From Streptomyces aurantiogriseus (GTDB lineage: Bacteria; Actinomycetota; Actinomycetes; Streptomycetales; Streptomycetaceae), in the NCBI RefSeq assembly GCF_014649375.1, contig NZ_BMSX01000004.1:310001-374000 (forward strand): a stretch of DNA of 64,000 nt, given 5' to 3'. The notes beneath the pieces are model-generated. The model was given only the letters and a program-made list of their open reading frames with translations. It did not search any database and was not told where the DNA came from. Positions within the stretch are counted from its first letter, which is position 1, and each line of letters begins with the position of its first letter. Below, piece by piece: positions 7,480-16,559 of this stretch. The position numbers were made by a program, and so were the translations under genes.

Positions 7480-8931
7480 ATGTACCTCGACGGATCCACC
7501 GCACCGCCGGCGGCCGACCGTCCGGTCGACGTCCTGGCGCTGCTCGGAGACCGCAGCACCCTGGCCCGACAGCCCCTCTTCCACATCGAACAGGCATGTT
7601 CCGCAGCCGAGTTGTCCGACTATCGGCGCCTGCGCCGGGAGGCCTTCGTCCACGAACAGGGGCTCTTCACCGGCCATGACCTGGACGACCGGGACACCGA
7701 CCCCCGCACCCTCGTCCTGGTCGCCAAGGACCAGGACGGCACCGTGGTGGGCGGCGTACGCCTCGGACCGGTCCACGACGGTCCCGACATCGGCTGGTGG
7801 CAGGGCGGACGCCTCGTCGTGGCCCGCCGGGCCCGCGGCCCGCACGGCATCGGCGCGGCACTGGTCCGGGCGGCCTGCGCCCGCGCGGAGGCCGAAGGAG
7901 TCCTGCGCTTCGACGCGACCGTCCAGGCCCGCAACGAAGTCCTCTTCAAGCGGCTCGGCTGGCGCTCCGTACGCGAGATCGAGGTCGCGGACGCGCCGCA
8001 CATGTTGATGCGCTGGCCGATCGGCCGGATCGCGGCACAGGCAGCGGCCGCCAAGTCCGCACTCGGGCCGCTCCTCGCGGCCCTGCGCGAAAACGCGCGG
8101 GCCGCTTTCGGCGGGCCCGGGTTCGTCGGCGACGACGGCGCCCCCGTCCCCGGCACCGACGTGATCGCCGCGTGCGACGCGATCGTGCCGTCGATGGTCG
8201 AACGGGACCCGGACTGGGCGGGCTGGTGCTCGGTCCTCGTCAACATCAACGACCTTGCCGCGATGGGCGCTTCGCCGATCGGCCTGCTCGACGCCGTGGG
8301 CGCCAAGGACGCGGCGCATGCCGCGCGGGTCCTCGACGGGCTCGGGCGGGCGGCACAGGCGTACGGTGTGCCGGTCCTGGGCGGGCACACTCAACTCGGC
8401 GTACCCGCGGCGCTGTCCGTGACCGCGCTGGGCCGCGCGGACCACCCGGTGCCGGGCGGCGGCGGACGGCCCGGACACTTGGTGCGGCTCACCGCCGACC
8501 TCGGCGGCGGCTGGCGCACCGGCTACCGGGGCCGCCAGTGGGACTCGACCACCCATCGCCGTACGGACGAACTGCGCGCCATGACCGGCGCGGTGGCCGC
8601 CGCCCGGCCCGCCGCCGCCAAGGACGTGTCCATGGCGGGCCTCGCCGGCACTCTCGGCATGCTCGCCGAGGCGAGCGGCTGCCGCGCCGTCCTCGACGTG
8701 GCCGCCGTACCGCGCCCGAGGGCCGTACCCATGGGTGACTGGCTCACCTGCTTCCCCGGCTTCGCGATGCTGACGGCCGACGAGCCGGGCTCCGCACCGC
8801 TGCCCGCCGGGCCCGCCACGGGGGCCGTGTGCGGGGAGCTGACAGAAGGACAAGGCGTCGGGCTGTGCTGGCCCGACGGAGAGATCACAGACGCGGTCAC
8901 CTCCACGGTGACCGGGATGGGGACCGCATGA
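7480..8931 (+). CDS. GNAT acetyltransferase / AIR-synthase-like fusion (MSMEG_0567 family)
   Basis: A 483-residue two-domain protein. Residues about 35-190 are a GNAT fold: YRRLRREAFVHEQGLF, then the acetyl-CoA loop RGPHGIGAALV. Residues about 200-480 resemble the PurM/AIR-synthase ATP-binding family: VNINDLAAMGASPIGLLDAVG, a glycine-rich stretch near GGGGRPGH, and KDVSMAGLAGTLGMLAEAS. In cyanobacteria and proteobacteria these are two adjacent genes; fusion is the actinobacterial arrangement. It probably activates a substrate with ATP and acylates an amine. ATG 7480 is 2 bp after the radical SAM stop; upstream GTG codons are possible. The stop overlaps the next start. Confidence 0.87.
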   Translation: MYLDGSTAPPAADRPVDVLALLGDRSTLARQPLFHIEQACSAAELSDYRRLRREAFVHEQGLFTGHDLDDRDTDPRTLVLVAKDQDGTVVGGVRLGPVHDGPDIGWWQGGRLVVARRARGPHGIGAALVRAACARAEAEGVLRFDATVQARNEVLFKRLGWRSVREIEVADAPHMLMRWPIGRIAAQAAAAKSALGPLLAALRENARAAFGGPGFVGDDGAPVPGTDVIAACDAIVPSMVERDPDWAGWCSVLVNINDLAAMGASPIGLLDAVGAKDAAHAARVLDGLGRAAQAYGVPVLGGHTQLGVPAALSVTALGRADHPVPGGGGRPGHLVRLTADLGGGWRTGYRGRQWDSTTHRRTDELRAMTGAVAAARPAAAKDVSMAGLAGTLGMLAEASGCRAVLDVAAVPRPRAVPMGDWLTCFPGFAMLTADEPGSAPLPAGPATGAVCGELTEGQGVGLCWPDGEITDAVTSTVTGMGTA

Positions 8932-9779
8932 GCACCCTTCGCATGGCGGCCGCCGCCGACGAGTTCGGCCGCGACCTCGAAGAGGACTTCGCCATCGCCG
9001 AACGGCTGATCAAGGAGGCCCGCGCTGACGGCGTACGCCTGCTCGCCCTGCCCGAAGCCTGCCTCGGCGGCTATCTGCTCAGCCTCGACAACGACACCGA
9101 ACTGGACGAGGGCCCGCCCGCGCTCGCCCTCGACGGCCCCGAGATCCGCCGACTGGCCGCGCTGGCAGGCGAGATGACCGTCGTCGCCGGCTACTGCGAG
9201 GCCGGCACGGACGGCCGACGCTACAACAGCGTCGCGTGCGTCAACGGTGACGGCGTTCTCGGCAACCACCGCAAGGTTCACCAGCCGCTCAGCGAGGACG
9301 CCAGTTACGCCTCCGGCGACCGCTTCCACGCCTTCGAGACACCGGTCGGCCGGATCGGCATGATGATCTGCTACGACAAGGCGTTCCCGGAGTCGGCGCG
9401 CGCCCTCGCGCTGGACGGTGCCGAGATCGGCGTGGTCGTCTCCGCCTGGCCGGGCGCGCGGACCAACGCCACCACCGATCTCGCGGGCGACCGCTGGAAG
9501 CGGCGCTTCGACCTGTTCGACCGGGCCCGCGCGCTGGAGAACCAGATCGTGTGGCTGTCGGCCAACCAGGCGGGCACGTTCGGGTCGCTACGCTTCGTCG
9601 GCAGCGCCAAGGTCGTCGACCCCGGCGGTGAAATACTGGCGGACACCGGTGTGGGCGCGGGCATGGCGGTTGCCGAACTCGACGTCGCCCAGGCCCTGGA
9701 GACCGCCCGCCGCGCCATGGGCCACCTGCGCGACCGGCGCCCGGAAACCTACACGTACGCAGGAGCAGTCAGCGCATGA
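8928..9779 (+). CDS. Carbon-nitrogen hydrolase (nitrilase fold), catalytic triad intact
   Basis: A 283-residue nitrilase-superfamily enzyme with all three catalytic residues: Glu43 in LPEACLGG, Lys116 in NHRKVHQP and Cys148 in MICYDKAFPES. It is shorter than true aliphatic nitrilases and closer to amidase branches, so an amide substrate is likely. It starts with ATG overlapping the previous stop (ATGA), and its own stop overlaps the next start, so expression is translationally coupled to both neighbours. The next gene is a clear tandem paralogue lacking the catalytic residues. The two may form a mixed oligomer. Confidence 0.88.
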   Translation: MSTLRMAAAADEFGRDLEEDFAIAERLIKEARADGVRLLALPEACLGGYLLSLDNDTELDEGPPALALDGPEIRRLAALAGEMTVVAGYCEAGTDGRRYNSVACVNGDGVLGNHRKVHQPLSEDASYASGDRFHAFETPVGRIGMMICYDKAFPESARALALDGAEIGVVVSAWPGARTNATTDLAGDRWKRRFDLFDRARALENQIVWLSANQAGTFGSLRFVGSAKVVDPGGEILADTGVGAGMAVAELDVAQALETARRAMGHLRDRRPETYTYAGAVSA

Positions 9780-10609
9780 GCACGATCCGGATCGCGGCCG
9801 CCGCCGCCCACTTCGGCCGCGACCTGGAGTTCGACCTGGCCCGCATCGCCAAACTCATCGATGACGCCCGCAGGTCGGGCGCCGGGCTGCTCGTGCTCCC
9901 CGACGCCGCGCTCGGTGGCTATCTCGCCGATCTGCGCCACCCCGACCCGGAAGCGCTTCCCCCGTCCCTCAAGCCCGACGACCCGCTGATCCTCGAGGTC
10001 GCCCGGCTGGCCGCCGAGATGGTGGTCTGCGTCGGCTACTGCGAGGACGGTGGCGACGAGCGCTACAACGCGGCCGTCTGCGTCAGCGGCGACGGGATCC
10101 TCGGCCGCCACCGCAAGGTCCACCTCCCCGCCGGGGAAACCGCCGCCTACACCCCCGGCGACCGCTTCGACGCCTTCGACACGCCCGTCGGCCGCATCGG
10201 CATGCTCATCGACTACGACAAGACCTTCCCCGAGTCCGCCCGCTCCCTCGCCCTGGACGGCGCCGAGATCCTCGCCTGCCTCTCGGCCTGGCCCACCAGC
10301 ATCACCAACCGCGCCCCGCGCATGGCCCAGGACCGCCAGGCCAAGCTGTTCGACCTGTACGACCAGGCGCGCGCCGCCGAGAACCAGGTCGTCCTCGCCT
10401 CCTCCAACCAGACCGGCGCCATGGGCGGTATGCGCTTCCTCGGCCAGTCCAAGGTCGTCGGCCCCGGCGGCGACATCCTCGCCCGCACCTGGGCCAAGGC
10501 CGGCCTCGCCGTCGCGGAAGTGGACGTGTCCGATGAGATCGACCGCGCCCGCCGAATCCTGCGCCATCTCGACGAGCGCCGCCCCGACGCCTACCGGGAG
10601 ACCTCGTGA
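9776..10609 (+). CDS. Nitrilase-fold paralogue with substituted catalytic residues
   Basis: A 277-residue protein that aligns end to end with its upstream neighbour (both begin MST, then IRIAAAAAHFGRD versus LRMAAAADEFGRD). Two of three catalytic positions have changed: the general-base Glu is Asp43 (VLPDAALGG) and the nucleophilic Cys is Asp146 (MLIDYDKTFPES). Lys114 (RHRKVHLP) remains. The rest of the fold and the C-terminal strands are well conserved and the frame is intact, so this is a maintained gene rather than a decaying one. It is probably non-hydrolytic, either a structural or regulatory partner of the upstream enzyme or a binding protein. ATGA and GTGA overlaps tie it to both neighbours. 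Confidence 0.85.
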   Translation: MSTIRIAAAAAHFGRDLEFDLARIAKLIDDARRSGAGLLVLPDAALGGYLADLRHPDPEALPPSLKPDDPLILEVARLAAEMVVCVGYCEDGGDERYNAAVCVSGDGILGRHRKVHLPAGETAAYTPGDRFDAFDTPVGRIGMLIDYDKTFPESARSLALDGAEILACLSAWPTSITNRAPRMAQDRQAKLFDLYDQARAAENQVVLASSNQTGAMGGMRFLGQSKVVGPGGDILARTWAKAGLAVAEVDVSDEIDRARRILRHLDERRPDAYRETS

Positions 10610-11682
10610 AGATCGCCCTGCTGAGCTACTCCACCAAGCCCCGTGGTGGCGTCGTCCACACCTTGGCCCTCGCCGAGGCGCTGGCCGCCAACGGGCAGGA
10701 CGTCACGGTCTGGTCGCTGGGGCGGGGCGGCGACGACGGCTTCTTCCGCGCGGTCGACCCGGATGTGCGCGTACGGATCGTGCCGTTCCCCGACGGACCC
10801 GCGGCGGAGACCGTCGGGGAACGCATCCTGCGCTCCATCGCCACCCTCCGCGACGCCTTCGACCCCACCCCGTACGACGTCGTCCACGCCCAGGACTGCA
10901 TCAGCGCCAACGCGGCCGGCCGCTGCATCCGCACCGTCCACCACCTCGACCACTTCACCACGCCCGAGCTGGCGGCCTGCCACGAGCGGGCCATCGTCGA
11001 GCCCTACGCCCACATCTGCGTCTCGCGCTCGGTCGCCGACGAACTCGCGCAGGGCTGGGGCCTGAAGGCGGAGGTCATACCCAACGGCGTGGCGTACAAC
11101 CGCTTCGCCGTCACCGACCCGGCGGCCCGCGAGGCCTGGCGAACCCGCCTCGGCCGCTACGTCCTCACCGTCGGCGGCATCGAACCCCGCAAGGGCTCCC
11201 TGGACCTCCTGGAGGCGTACGCGCTCCTGCGCGCCGACCACCCGGACGTGCGGCTGGTGATCGCGGGCGGCGAGACCCTCTTCGACTACCGCGACTACCG
11301 CGCCCGCTGGGAGGAGCGCGCCACCGAACTCGGCGTCGAACCGGTCGTCCTGGGCCAGGTCCCCGAGGACGATCTCCCGCCGCTCGTCGCCGCCGCGGAC
11401 GCCTTCGCGTTCCCCTCCGTCAAGGAAGGCTTCGGCCTGGCCGCGATGGAGTCCCTCGCCGCCGGGGTTCCCCTGGTCGTCCGCGACCTGCCCGTCCTGC
11501 GTGAGGTGTTCGGCGCTTCCGCCCGCTTCGCCGACACCCCGCCGGACCTGGCCGACGAGCTCGGCGCGGCGCTCGCGAACGGCGACCCCGTATGCCGCAA
11601 GGCGGGCCGAGAGCTCGCCGCCCGTCACACCTGGGACGCCGCGGCCCGGCGCCACCTGAACTTCTACCGCACGCTGCGCTGA
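10606..11682 (+). CDS. MSMEG_0565-family glycosyltransferase (GT4-like)
   Basis: A 358-residue GT-B glycosyltransferase. The N-terminal half has LSYSTKPRGGVVHTLALAEAL (glycine-rich acceptor-side loop). The C-terminal half has VIPNGV, VGGIEPRKGSLDLLEAY, and the nucleotide-sugar motif PSVKEGFGLAAMESLAAGVP, in which the two Glu residues of the GT4 EX7E motif are visible. It is cytoplasmic and transfers a sugar from a nucleotide donor; the acceptor is unknown. The family name reflects its recurrent position in Nit1 clusters, where a small glycosylated product is suspected. GTG start overlaps the upstream stop (GTGA). It is the last gene of the operon; I see no clear terminator in the 216 bp before the convergent regulator gene. 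Confidence 0.85.
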   Translation: MKIALLSYSTKPRGGVVHTLALAEALAANGQDVTVWSLGRGGDDGFFRAVDPDVRVRIVPFPDGPAAETVGERILRSIATLRDAFDPTPYDVVHAQDCISANAAGRCIRTVHHLDHFTTPELAACHERAIVEPYAHICVSRSVADELAQGWGLKAEVIPNGVAYNRFAVTDPAAREAWRTRLGRYVLTVGGIEPRKGSLDLLEAYALLRADHPDVRLVIAGGETLFDYRDYRARWEERATELGVEPVVLGQVPEDDLPPLVAAADAFAFPSVKEGFGLAAMESLAAGVPLVVRDLPVLREVFGASARFADTPPDLADELGAALANGDPVCRKAGRELAARHTWDAAARRHLNFYRTLR

Positions 11683-11898
11683 ACGGTCAGACGGCCAACG
11701 CCTCGTGCGCGGAACGCGAGATGTGTGCCGGGGGGAGAGATGCGCCGTCGCGCTGGTCTGCTGACGCGCCGCACGATGTGCGGAACGTCCGACGCGGTCC
11801 GGGAGACACGGCGGTGGGCGGTGGAAAGTGACGGCCGAGCGACCAAGAGGGCGCGCGTTCAGCTGGACGCGGTGGCGGCGGATGCCGCGTTCGCGGAC

Positions 11899-14685
11899 TC
11901 ACTTGGACTCCAACTTCCTGCCACCGCCGTACAGGAAGGTGGCCAGCGCACCGCGCGACGTGACTCCTGTCTTGGCGAAGACCTTGTGCAGGTGGTATTC
12001 GACGGTACGCGGGCTCACGAAGAGCCGACTGCCGATCTCGGGATTGGTCAGGCCCTCGCTCGCGAGTCGCGCTATCTGCGCCTCCCGAGGGGTCAGGTCG
12101 TCGCCGCTGCTCCCGGCGCTCCGCTTCCGAGCGGTCTCCCCCGTGGCCTTCAGCTCGCGCGCCGCGCGCTCGACGAACGCCTCCATACCCGCGTCCGCGA
12201 ACAGGTCGTGGGCCGTGCGCAGTTGCTCGCGCGCGTCGATCCGGCGCCGCTCGCGGCGCAGCCATTCGCCGTAGACGAGATGCGCCCGTCCGAGATCGGC
12301 TCGGCACAGGGTCCGTCCGAGTCTCTCGATCGCCTCCCGGTAGAGGCTCTCGGCGTCCCTGCCCTGGCTGAGGAGCGCCCGCGAACGGGCCTCTGTCCCG
12401 AGGGCCCAGTCGGTAGGGCTCGCCTGCGTCGTCCGCACCAGCCGCTCGAGTGCTCGGGAGGCGCTCTCGCCGTCGCCGCTCCGGACTGCCGCTTCGACCA
12501 GTTCGGCCGGCCCCCAGTGCACTGCGACGCCCGGAGCCGGCGGGTCGAGGACGACTCGTTCGGCGGCGGCTCGGGCGTCCTCGTACCGGCCAAGGCCGTT
12601 GCAGAGCACTGCACTGGCCCAGTCCGAGACAGTCAGCCCCACTCCCTCGCCCCGCAACGCCGCCTCGCTCGTGGTGGCGCGCACCAGTCGGTCGACCTCG
12701 GCCCGTCGTCCCTGCCACGCGGCGAGTGCGAGCGCGCCATAGTTGGTGATCTGAAAACCGGTCGCCGTGACGATCGTGCGCACCTCTTCGCTCAGCGACG
12801 CCGCTTCGGGCATTTCGCCCTGGAAGAGGTGCACGATGATGCGCGAACTCAGGCCCAGAGGCAGTGCGGCGAGCGCGCCGGTGTCACGGGCGAGACGGAC
12901 ATGGCGGTCCGCCAGTACACGACAAGACCTGTCGTCCCACAATGCCACGGCGATGATGAAGGCGAGCCACAGCCAGCGGAGTTCCTCCTCAGGGGAAACG
13001 TCGTCCTCGGTGAAGGCGCGTAGGGCCCGCCGCATAGCCGGCGCCGCTGTCCGTGCGTCGTCCGTCAGGAGCAAAGCCAGGGCGTCGAGGAGCAGGTCGG
13101 CGGCACGCGGGGCGACCGGCGTGGCCGGCGCCGCGCGAGCGGCTGCGGCGATCTCCAGGAGACCACCGCCCTCGACCGCCAGGCGGCCGGCGAACATCGC
13201 CGCGGACAACGCCTGCAGATTCGTTTCGCGCGCCAGTGGGACGTCCAGCGGCTCAAGTTGCCTGGCAACCTCGAGCAGCATCGGCGGAGCGAGATTGCCA
13301 CGATTCGTGGTGAACGCGATCTCGGCCCGCAGCAAGGACGCGCGGGCACGTTGCAGCTCGTCAAGCGGGCCGGCCAGCGCCGCGGCCAGCAGCGACAGCG
13401 CGGCGTCGGGCGCTCCGGCCTCATGCTTGGCCTGGGCGGCGGCCAGGGCGCGCTCCGCCCGGCGCCCGGACTCGGGCGTGAGCGTGGCCGCGCGCTCCAG
13501 GAAGGCTGCGGCCGCGGCCAGGCCGCCCCGCCCCTGCGCGCGCCCGGCCGAGCGTTCGAGTTCCGCGGCAACGTCCTCGTCCGGCTCCACCGTGGCGTGC
13601 GCGCGGTGCCACGCGCGCCGATCCGGATCGGCCTCGGCATCGGTCGCTTCCGCCAGGGCGCGATGAGCCGTCCTGCGTTCCTCGGGCGACGCTGCCCGGT
13701 AGACCGCCGACCGTACGAGCGGATGCCGCAACCGCACCCGGGCGCCGAACTCGATCAGGTCGTCCGCGGCGGCGACGGCCGCGGTGTCGCCGGCGTTCCC
13801 CAGCCGTGTGGCCGCACGCCAGACCAGCGCCGGGTCACCGAGCGGCTCCGCGGCTGCCAGCAGCAACAGCTGTCGCGTCCGCACGGGCAGCGGCTCCAGC
13901 CGTCGCCGGAAGCTGCTCTCGATGCGCCCACGGAGGGTCTGTGCGGTGGGCGACCCGAAACCTCCCGCCAGTTCGTCGTGGGTCAGTTCGCGCGGTAGCT
14001 CAAGAAGCGCCAGTGGATTTCCGCGGGCCTCGGCGATGATCCGCTCACTCACCTGTTCGTCCAGCCGGCCGGGGATCACCGAGCGGAGCAGAACCCGCGC
14101 GTCGTCGTCGCGCAGGCCCGCGAGGTCCATCGTCGGCAGTCCGGACAACTCATGCATCGCATCGCTTGAGTTGCGTACCGCGAACACGCAGGCCACCGCC
14201 TCCGCGAACAGCCGACGCGCGACGAAGGCGAAAACCTGTGCGGAGGCCCGGTCGAGCCACTGCACATCGTCGATCACGCACACGAGCGGCCTGCTCTCGG
14301 CGGCCGCCGAGAGCAGGCCGAGCACGGCCAGACCGAGGAGGAAGCGATCCGGTGCGGGCCCGTCAAGGATCCCGAACACGATCCGGAGCGCGTCGCGCTG
14401 CGGACCCGGCAGGCTGTCCAGAAGGTCCAGCATCGGTGCCAGGAGCTGATGAAGCGCTGCGAACGGAAGCTCCATCTCGGCCTGGACACCCGTTGCGGAC
14501 ACCACGCGGCAGTCGGCAGCCCGGTCCAGCAGGTGTTCCAGCAGCGCGGACTTGCCCACCCCCGCCTCTCCCCGAAGGACCAGCGACTGGCTCTGGCCGG
14601 CGCGGACAGCCTCGACGAGCCGGTCGAGCACCTGGCATTCGGTGTGCCGTCCCAGCAAGACGGAGCGACGCCGCTCACGGGTCAT
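11899..14685 (-). CDS. LuxR-family AAA regulator (LAL type)
   Basis: About 928 residues. The N-terminal STAND/AAA ATPase has LLGRHTECQVLDRL, Walker A GEAGVGKSALL and Walker B VCVIDDVQWLD. A long helical TPR-like middle follows, and a C-terminal LuxR helix-turn-helix reads LTPREAQIARLASEGLTNPEI and RTVEYHLHKVFAKTGV. Such proteins are ligand-gated DNA-binding ATPases that activate nearby operons. It faces the nitrilase operon convergently and has no obvious partner. An upstream start at 14778 would add 31 poorly conserved residues; neither start has a good ribosome binding site. A degenerate partial copy of its C-terminal half lies at 15.5-15.95 kb. Confidence 0.85.
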   Translation of the reverse strand: MTRERRRSVLLGRHTECQVLDRLVEAVRAGQSQSLVLRGEAGVGKSALLEHLLDRAADCRVVSATGVQAEMELPFAALHQLLAPMLDLLDSLPGPQRDALRIVFGILDGPAPDRFLLGLAVLGLLSAAAESRPLVCVIDDVQWLDRASAQVFAFVARRLFAEAVACVFAVRNSSDAMHELSGLPTMDLAGLRDDDARVLLRSVIPGRLDEQVSERIIAEARGNPLALLELPRELTHDELAGGFGSPTAQTLRGRIESSFRRRLEPLPVRTRQLLLLAAAEPLGDPALVWRAATRLGNAGDTAAVAAADDLIEFGARVRLRHPLVRSAVYRAASPEERRTAHRALAEATDAEADPDRRAWHRAHATVEPDEDVAAELERSAGRAQGRGGLAAAAAFLERAATLTPESGRRAERALAAAQAKHEAGAPDAALSLLAAALAGPLDELQRARASLLRAEIAFTTNRGNLAPPMLLEVARQLEPLDVPLARETNLQALSAAMFAGRLAVEGGGLLEIAAAARAAPATPVAPRAADLLLDALALLLTDDARTAAPAMRRALRAFTEDDVSPEEELRWLWLAFIIAVALWDDRSCRVLADRHVRLARDTGALAALPLGLSSRIIVHLFQGEMPEAASLSEEVRTIVTATGFQITNYGALALAAWQGRRAEVDRLVRATTSEAALRGEGVGLTVSDWASAVLCNGLGRYEDARAAAERVVLDPPAPGVAVHWGPAELVEAAVRSGDGESASRALERLVRTTQASPTDWALGTEARSRALLSQGRDAESLYREAIERLGRTLCRADLGRAHLVYGEWLRRERRRIDAREQLRTAHDLFADAGMEAFVERAARELKATGETARKRSAGSSGDDLTPREAQIARLASEGLTNPEIGSRLFVSPRTVEYHLHKVFAKTGVTSRGALATFLYGGGRKLESK

Positions 14686-14828
14686 GAACTCGTCACCGGA
14701 CGGAGCCGCCTCCACGCCGCCTCCCGGGGAAATGGACCATCCTGGTCCAGTGCCACTCCAGTATGTCAGGGACGTCATGGGTTACCGGCCGGTCGTCGAC
14801 CGGCCCCGCTGGTGGGCCGCGCCACCGC

Positions 14829-15045
14829 GGGCGTCTCACAGAGCACCTCCCCGGGCTCGCGGGTTTCAGGTACGTCTTTGCCGACCGGGCCACTGCGTCA
14901 CCGCCGGGGCCGCGCCCGCCCGCGCCGCTACGTCGGCCAAGCGGGGCTCCGTCTCCCGGCAGGAGGGTGCCGGAGAGCCGGCCACCCGATGGCGACCGCC
15001 GACGGTGGTGCCGTCAGTCGTGGGTCCGGCCTCCGGGGCGGCGGT
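14829..15045. repeat. Dispersed repeat, copy A
   Basis: This stretch, centred on TTCAGGTACGTCTTTGCCGA and GGCCAAGCGGGGCTCCGTCT, is closely similar in the same orientation to 33184-33380. In copy B the last 35 bases are the 3' end of a TetR gene read on the minus strand. Here the similarity breaks off in the middle of that segment and joins a plus-strand TetR fragment, so the copy is rearranged. Confidence 0.75.
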
Positions 15046-15180
15046 AGGGGATCTCGCGGTCCACCTTCTACCTGTACTTCCGCGACAAGGTCGACGTCAT
15101 GCTGCGGGTGAGCGGTTCGCTCAGGACGCGGAGTGGGAGACCGCGGAGGCGTGGGAGCCCTGCGGCCCGACGGCCTGGCC
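15046..15180 (+). pseudogene. TetR-family fragment (helix-turn-helix part)
   Basis: The plus strand encodes RSTFYLYFRDKVDVMLRVSG, then in a shifted frame AEWETAEAWEPCGP. These match the N-terminal DNA-binding region of the TetR protein encoded at 33347-33988 (RSTFYLYFRDKVDVLLRLSG, then AIAEAWRPCGP). There is no start codon, the frame breaks, and the remainder is missing, so it is a remnant in a cluster of fragments. Confidence 0.75.
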
Positions 15181-15189
15181 CGCCCGCGG

Positions 15190-15370
15190 CCCTCGCCGCC
15201 CACCCGGCCGTGCACGGCGTACTGGCCGGCACCGGGCGCAACAACCTCTCCCTTGCGTTGCGGCTGCCGGACATCGCCGCCCTGTATCGCTTTCTCAGCG
15301 AGGACCTCACAGGTCTGGGGATCACCGCCACCGAGACCTTCCTGGTCGCCGCGCTATTAAGCGTCCGGGC
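15190..15370 (+). pseudogene. Lrp/AsnC-family regulator fragment (C-terminal domain)
   Basis: The plus-strand frame reads LAAHPAVHGVLAGTGRNNLS, then LPDIAALYRFLSEDLTGLGI and TATETFLVAALL. This is the ligand-binding AsnC domain of Lrp-type regulators, without a helix-turn-helix or start codon. It abuts the TetR fragment on one side and a LuxR-regulator fragment on the other. Confidence 0.6.
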
Positions 15371-15479
15371 TGAGTGGCGTGCAGTCGATGCGCCCGCGCA
15401 CGGCGGCAGCGGCCGCCTGGCGGTCCGGCAGGCCCCCACGAACTACAGCACCCGGCTTCTGGCCGATGTCCTCCAGGCA

Positions 15480-15955
15480 CGGCGGCAGCGGCCGCTGCGC
15501 ACGGGGTCGCGCTCGCCCCGGGGCGGGGGCGTGCGGCAGAGGCCAAGGACTGGGGCGGGCCGCCGCGAGCGAAGCGACGTCGCGCGGCGAGGGGGCCGGG
15601 CCTGAGCGTGGCCCACTGGGCGAACGCCGTGCTCTGCAACGGTTTGGGCCGGTACCACCGCGACGCCGCCCGGCAGGCGTGCGTAGTCCCTGCGACGCCG
15701 GGCGTTGCGGCCCAGTGGGCTCCCGCCGAACTGGTCGAGGACGTCGAGGCCCTCTACTGTGAGGCGATCGACCGGCTCGGCCACACCCGGCTGCGATCGG
15801 AGACCGCCCGCGCCCACCTCCTGTTCGGCGGAGGGCTGCGCCGGGAGCAGCGTCGGCTCGAAGCCCGCGAGCAACTGCGCCACGCCCACGAGGCGTTCAC
15901 CACGGCGGACATGAAGGCGTTCGCCGAGCGCACGACGCGCGAGCTGCGGGCCACC
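15480..15955 (+). pseudogene. Fragment of a LAL-type LuxR regulator
   Basis: The frame contains LSVAHWANAVLCNGLGRY, VAAQWAPAELVED, ALYCEAIDRLGHT and LRREQRRLEAREQLRHAHEA. These line up with residues in the C-terminal half of the regulator at 11899-14685 (LTVSDWASAVLCNGLGRY, VAVHWGPAELVEA, SLYREAIERLGRT, LRRERRRIDAREQLRTAHDL). About 35 residues are missing in the middle, and both the ATPase and the DNA-binding domains are absent. It runs straight into a transporter fragment. Confidence 0.8.
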
Positions 15956-15956
15956 G

Positions 15957-16559
15957 GTGCTGGTGGCCAAACTCGCCGTCCCCACGGCGATGACCGTGGT
16001 GATCAGCGGAACCCTGGCCCTGGTGATGACGTGGTGGTGGCATCCGGCTGCCGAGGTGCTGGGCGAGCGGTTCCCCTGGTACGACTGGTACCCGTTCAAC
16101 GGCATCGGCCCGGTGGTGGTGGGCCAATCCGTCCTCCTGCTGTTCCTCGGCGTGACCTTGGGCCTCCTGCTGCGCAGGACGGTGGCCGCGATGGGCGCGA
16201 CCCTCGCTGTTGGGGCCGGCGTGCTCCTGGCGCTCGACCGGATCCGCAGTTATCTCCTGCCGACCGTGACCGTGAAGGCGCAGGGCATCACCGAGGCACC
16301 CGCTCCACACGGCGCCTGGGTGATGGCCGACGGTCCCCTTTCCCCGTCGGGAGCGCGTGTCCCGGACGTCATGGACTGCTACGCGGCCGAGGATTTCCGC
16401 GGGTGCCTGACGGCCCATGGACGCACCGGCCACTGGGCCGAGTACCACCCTGCTTCCCAGCTTTGGTCAATGCAGTGGGCGGAGACCGGGCTGTGTCTGC
16501 TTCTCGCGGGCGCGCTCGCGGCCCTGTGCGTATGGCGGGTCCGACGCCGGCTGGCCTGA
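15957..16559 (+). pseudogene. ABC transporter permease, C-terminal fragment
   Basis: A 200-residue open frame with about four membrane segments, homologous to the C-terminal two thirds of the permease at 39113-40174. Shared features are TWWWHPA/TWWWRPA, LGLLLRRTVAAM/IGMVLRRTVAAM and WAEYHPASQLWSMQWA/WAQYHPASHFWPMQWA. The N-terminal membrane half and any ATPase partner are missing, and the fragment is joined directly to LuxR-regulator sequence. It might still be translated (ATG 15957, no good ribosome binding site), but it should not form a working transporter. Confidence 0.75.

Noticed and set aside
9776..10609. Second nitrilase-fold gene as a pseudogene
   Set aside because: The frame is intact, coupled to both neighbours and conserved outside the active site, which argues for a maintained non-catalytic protein.
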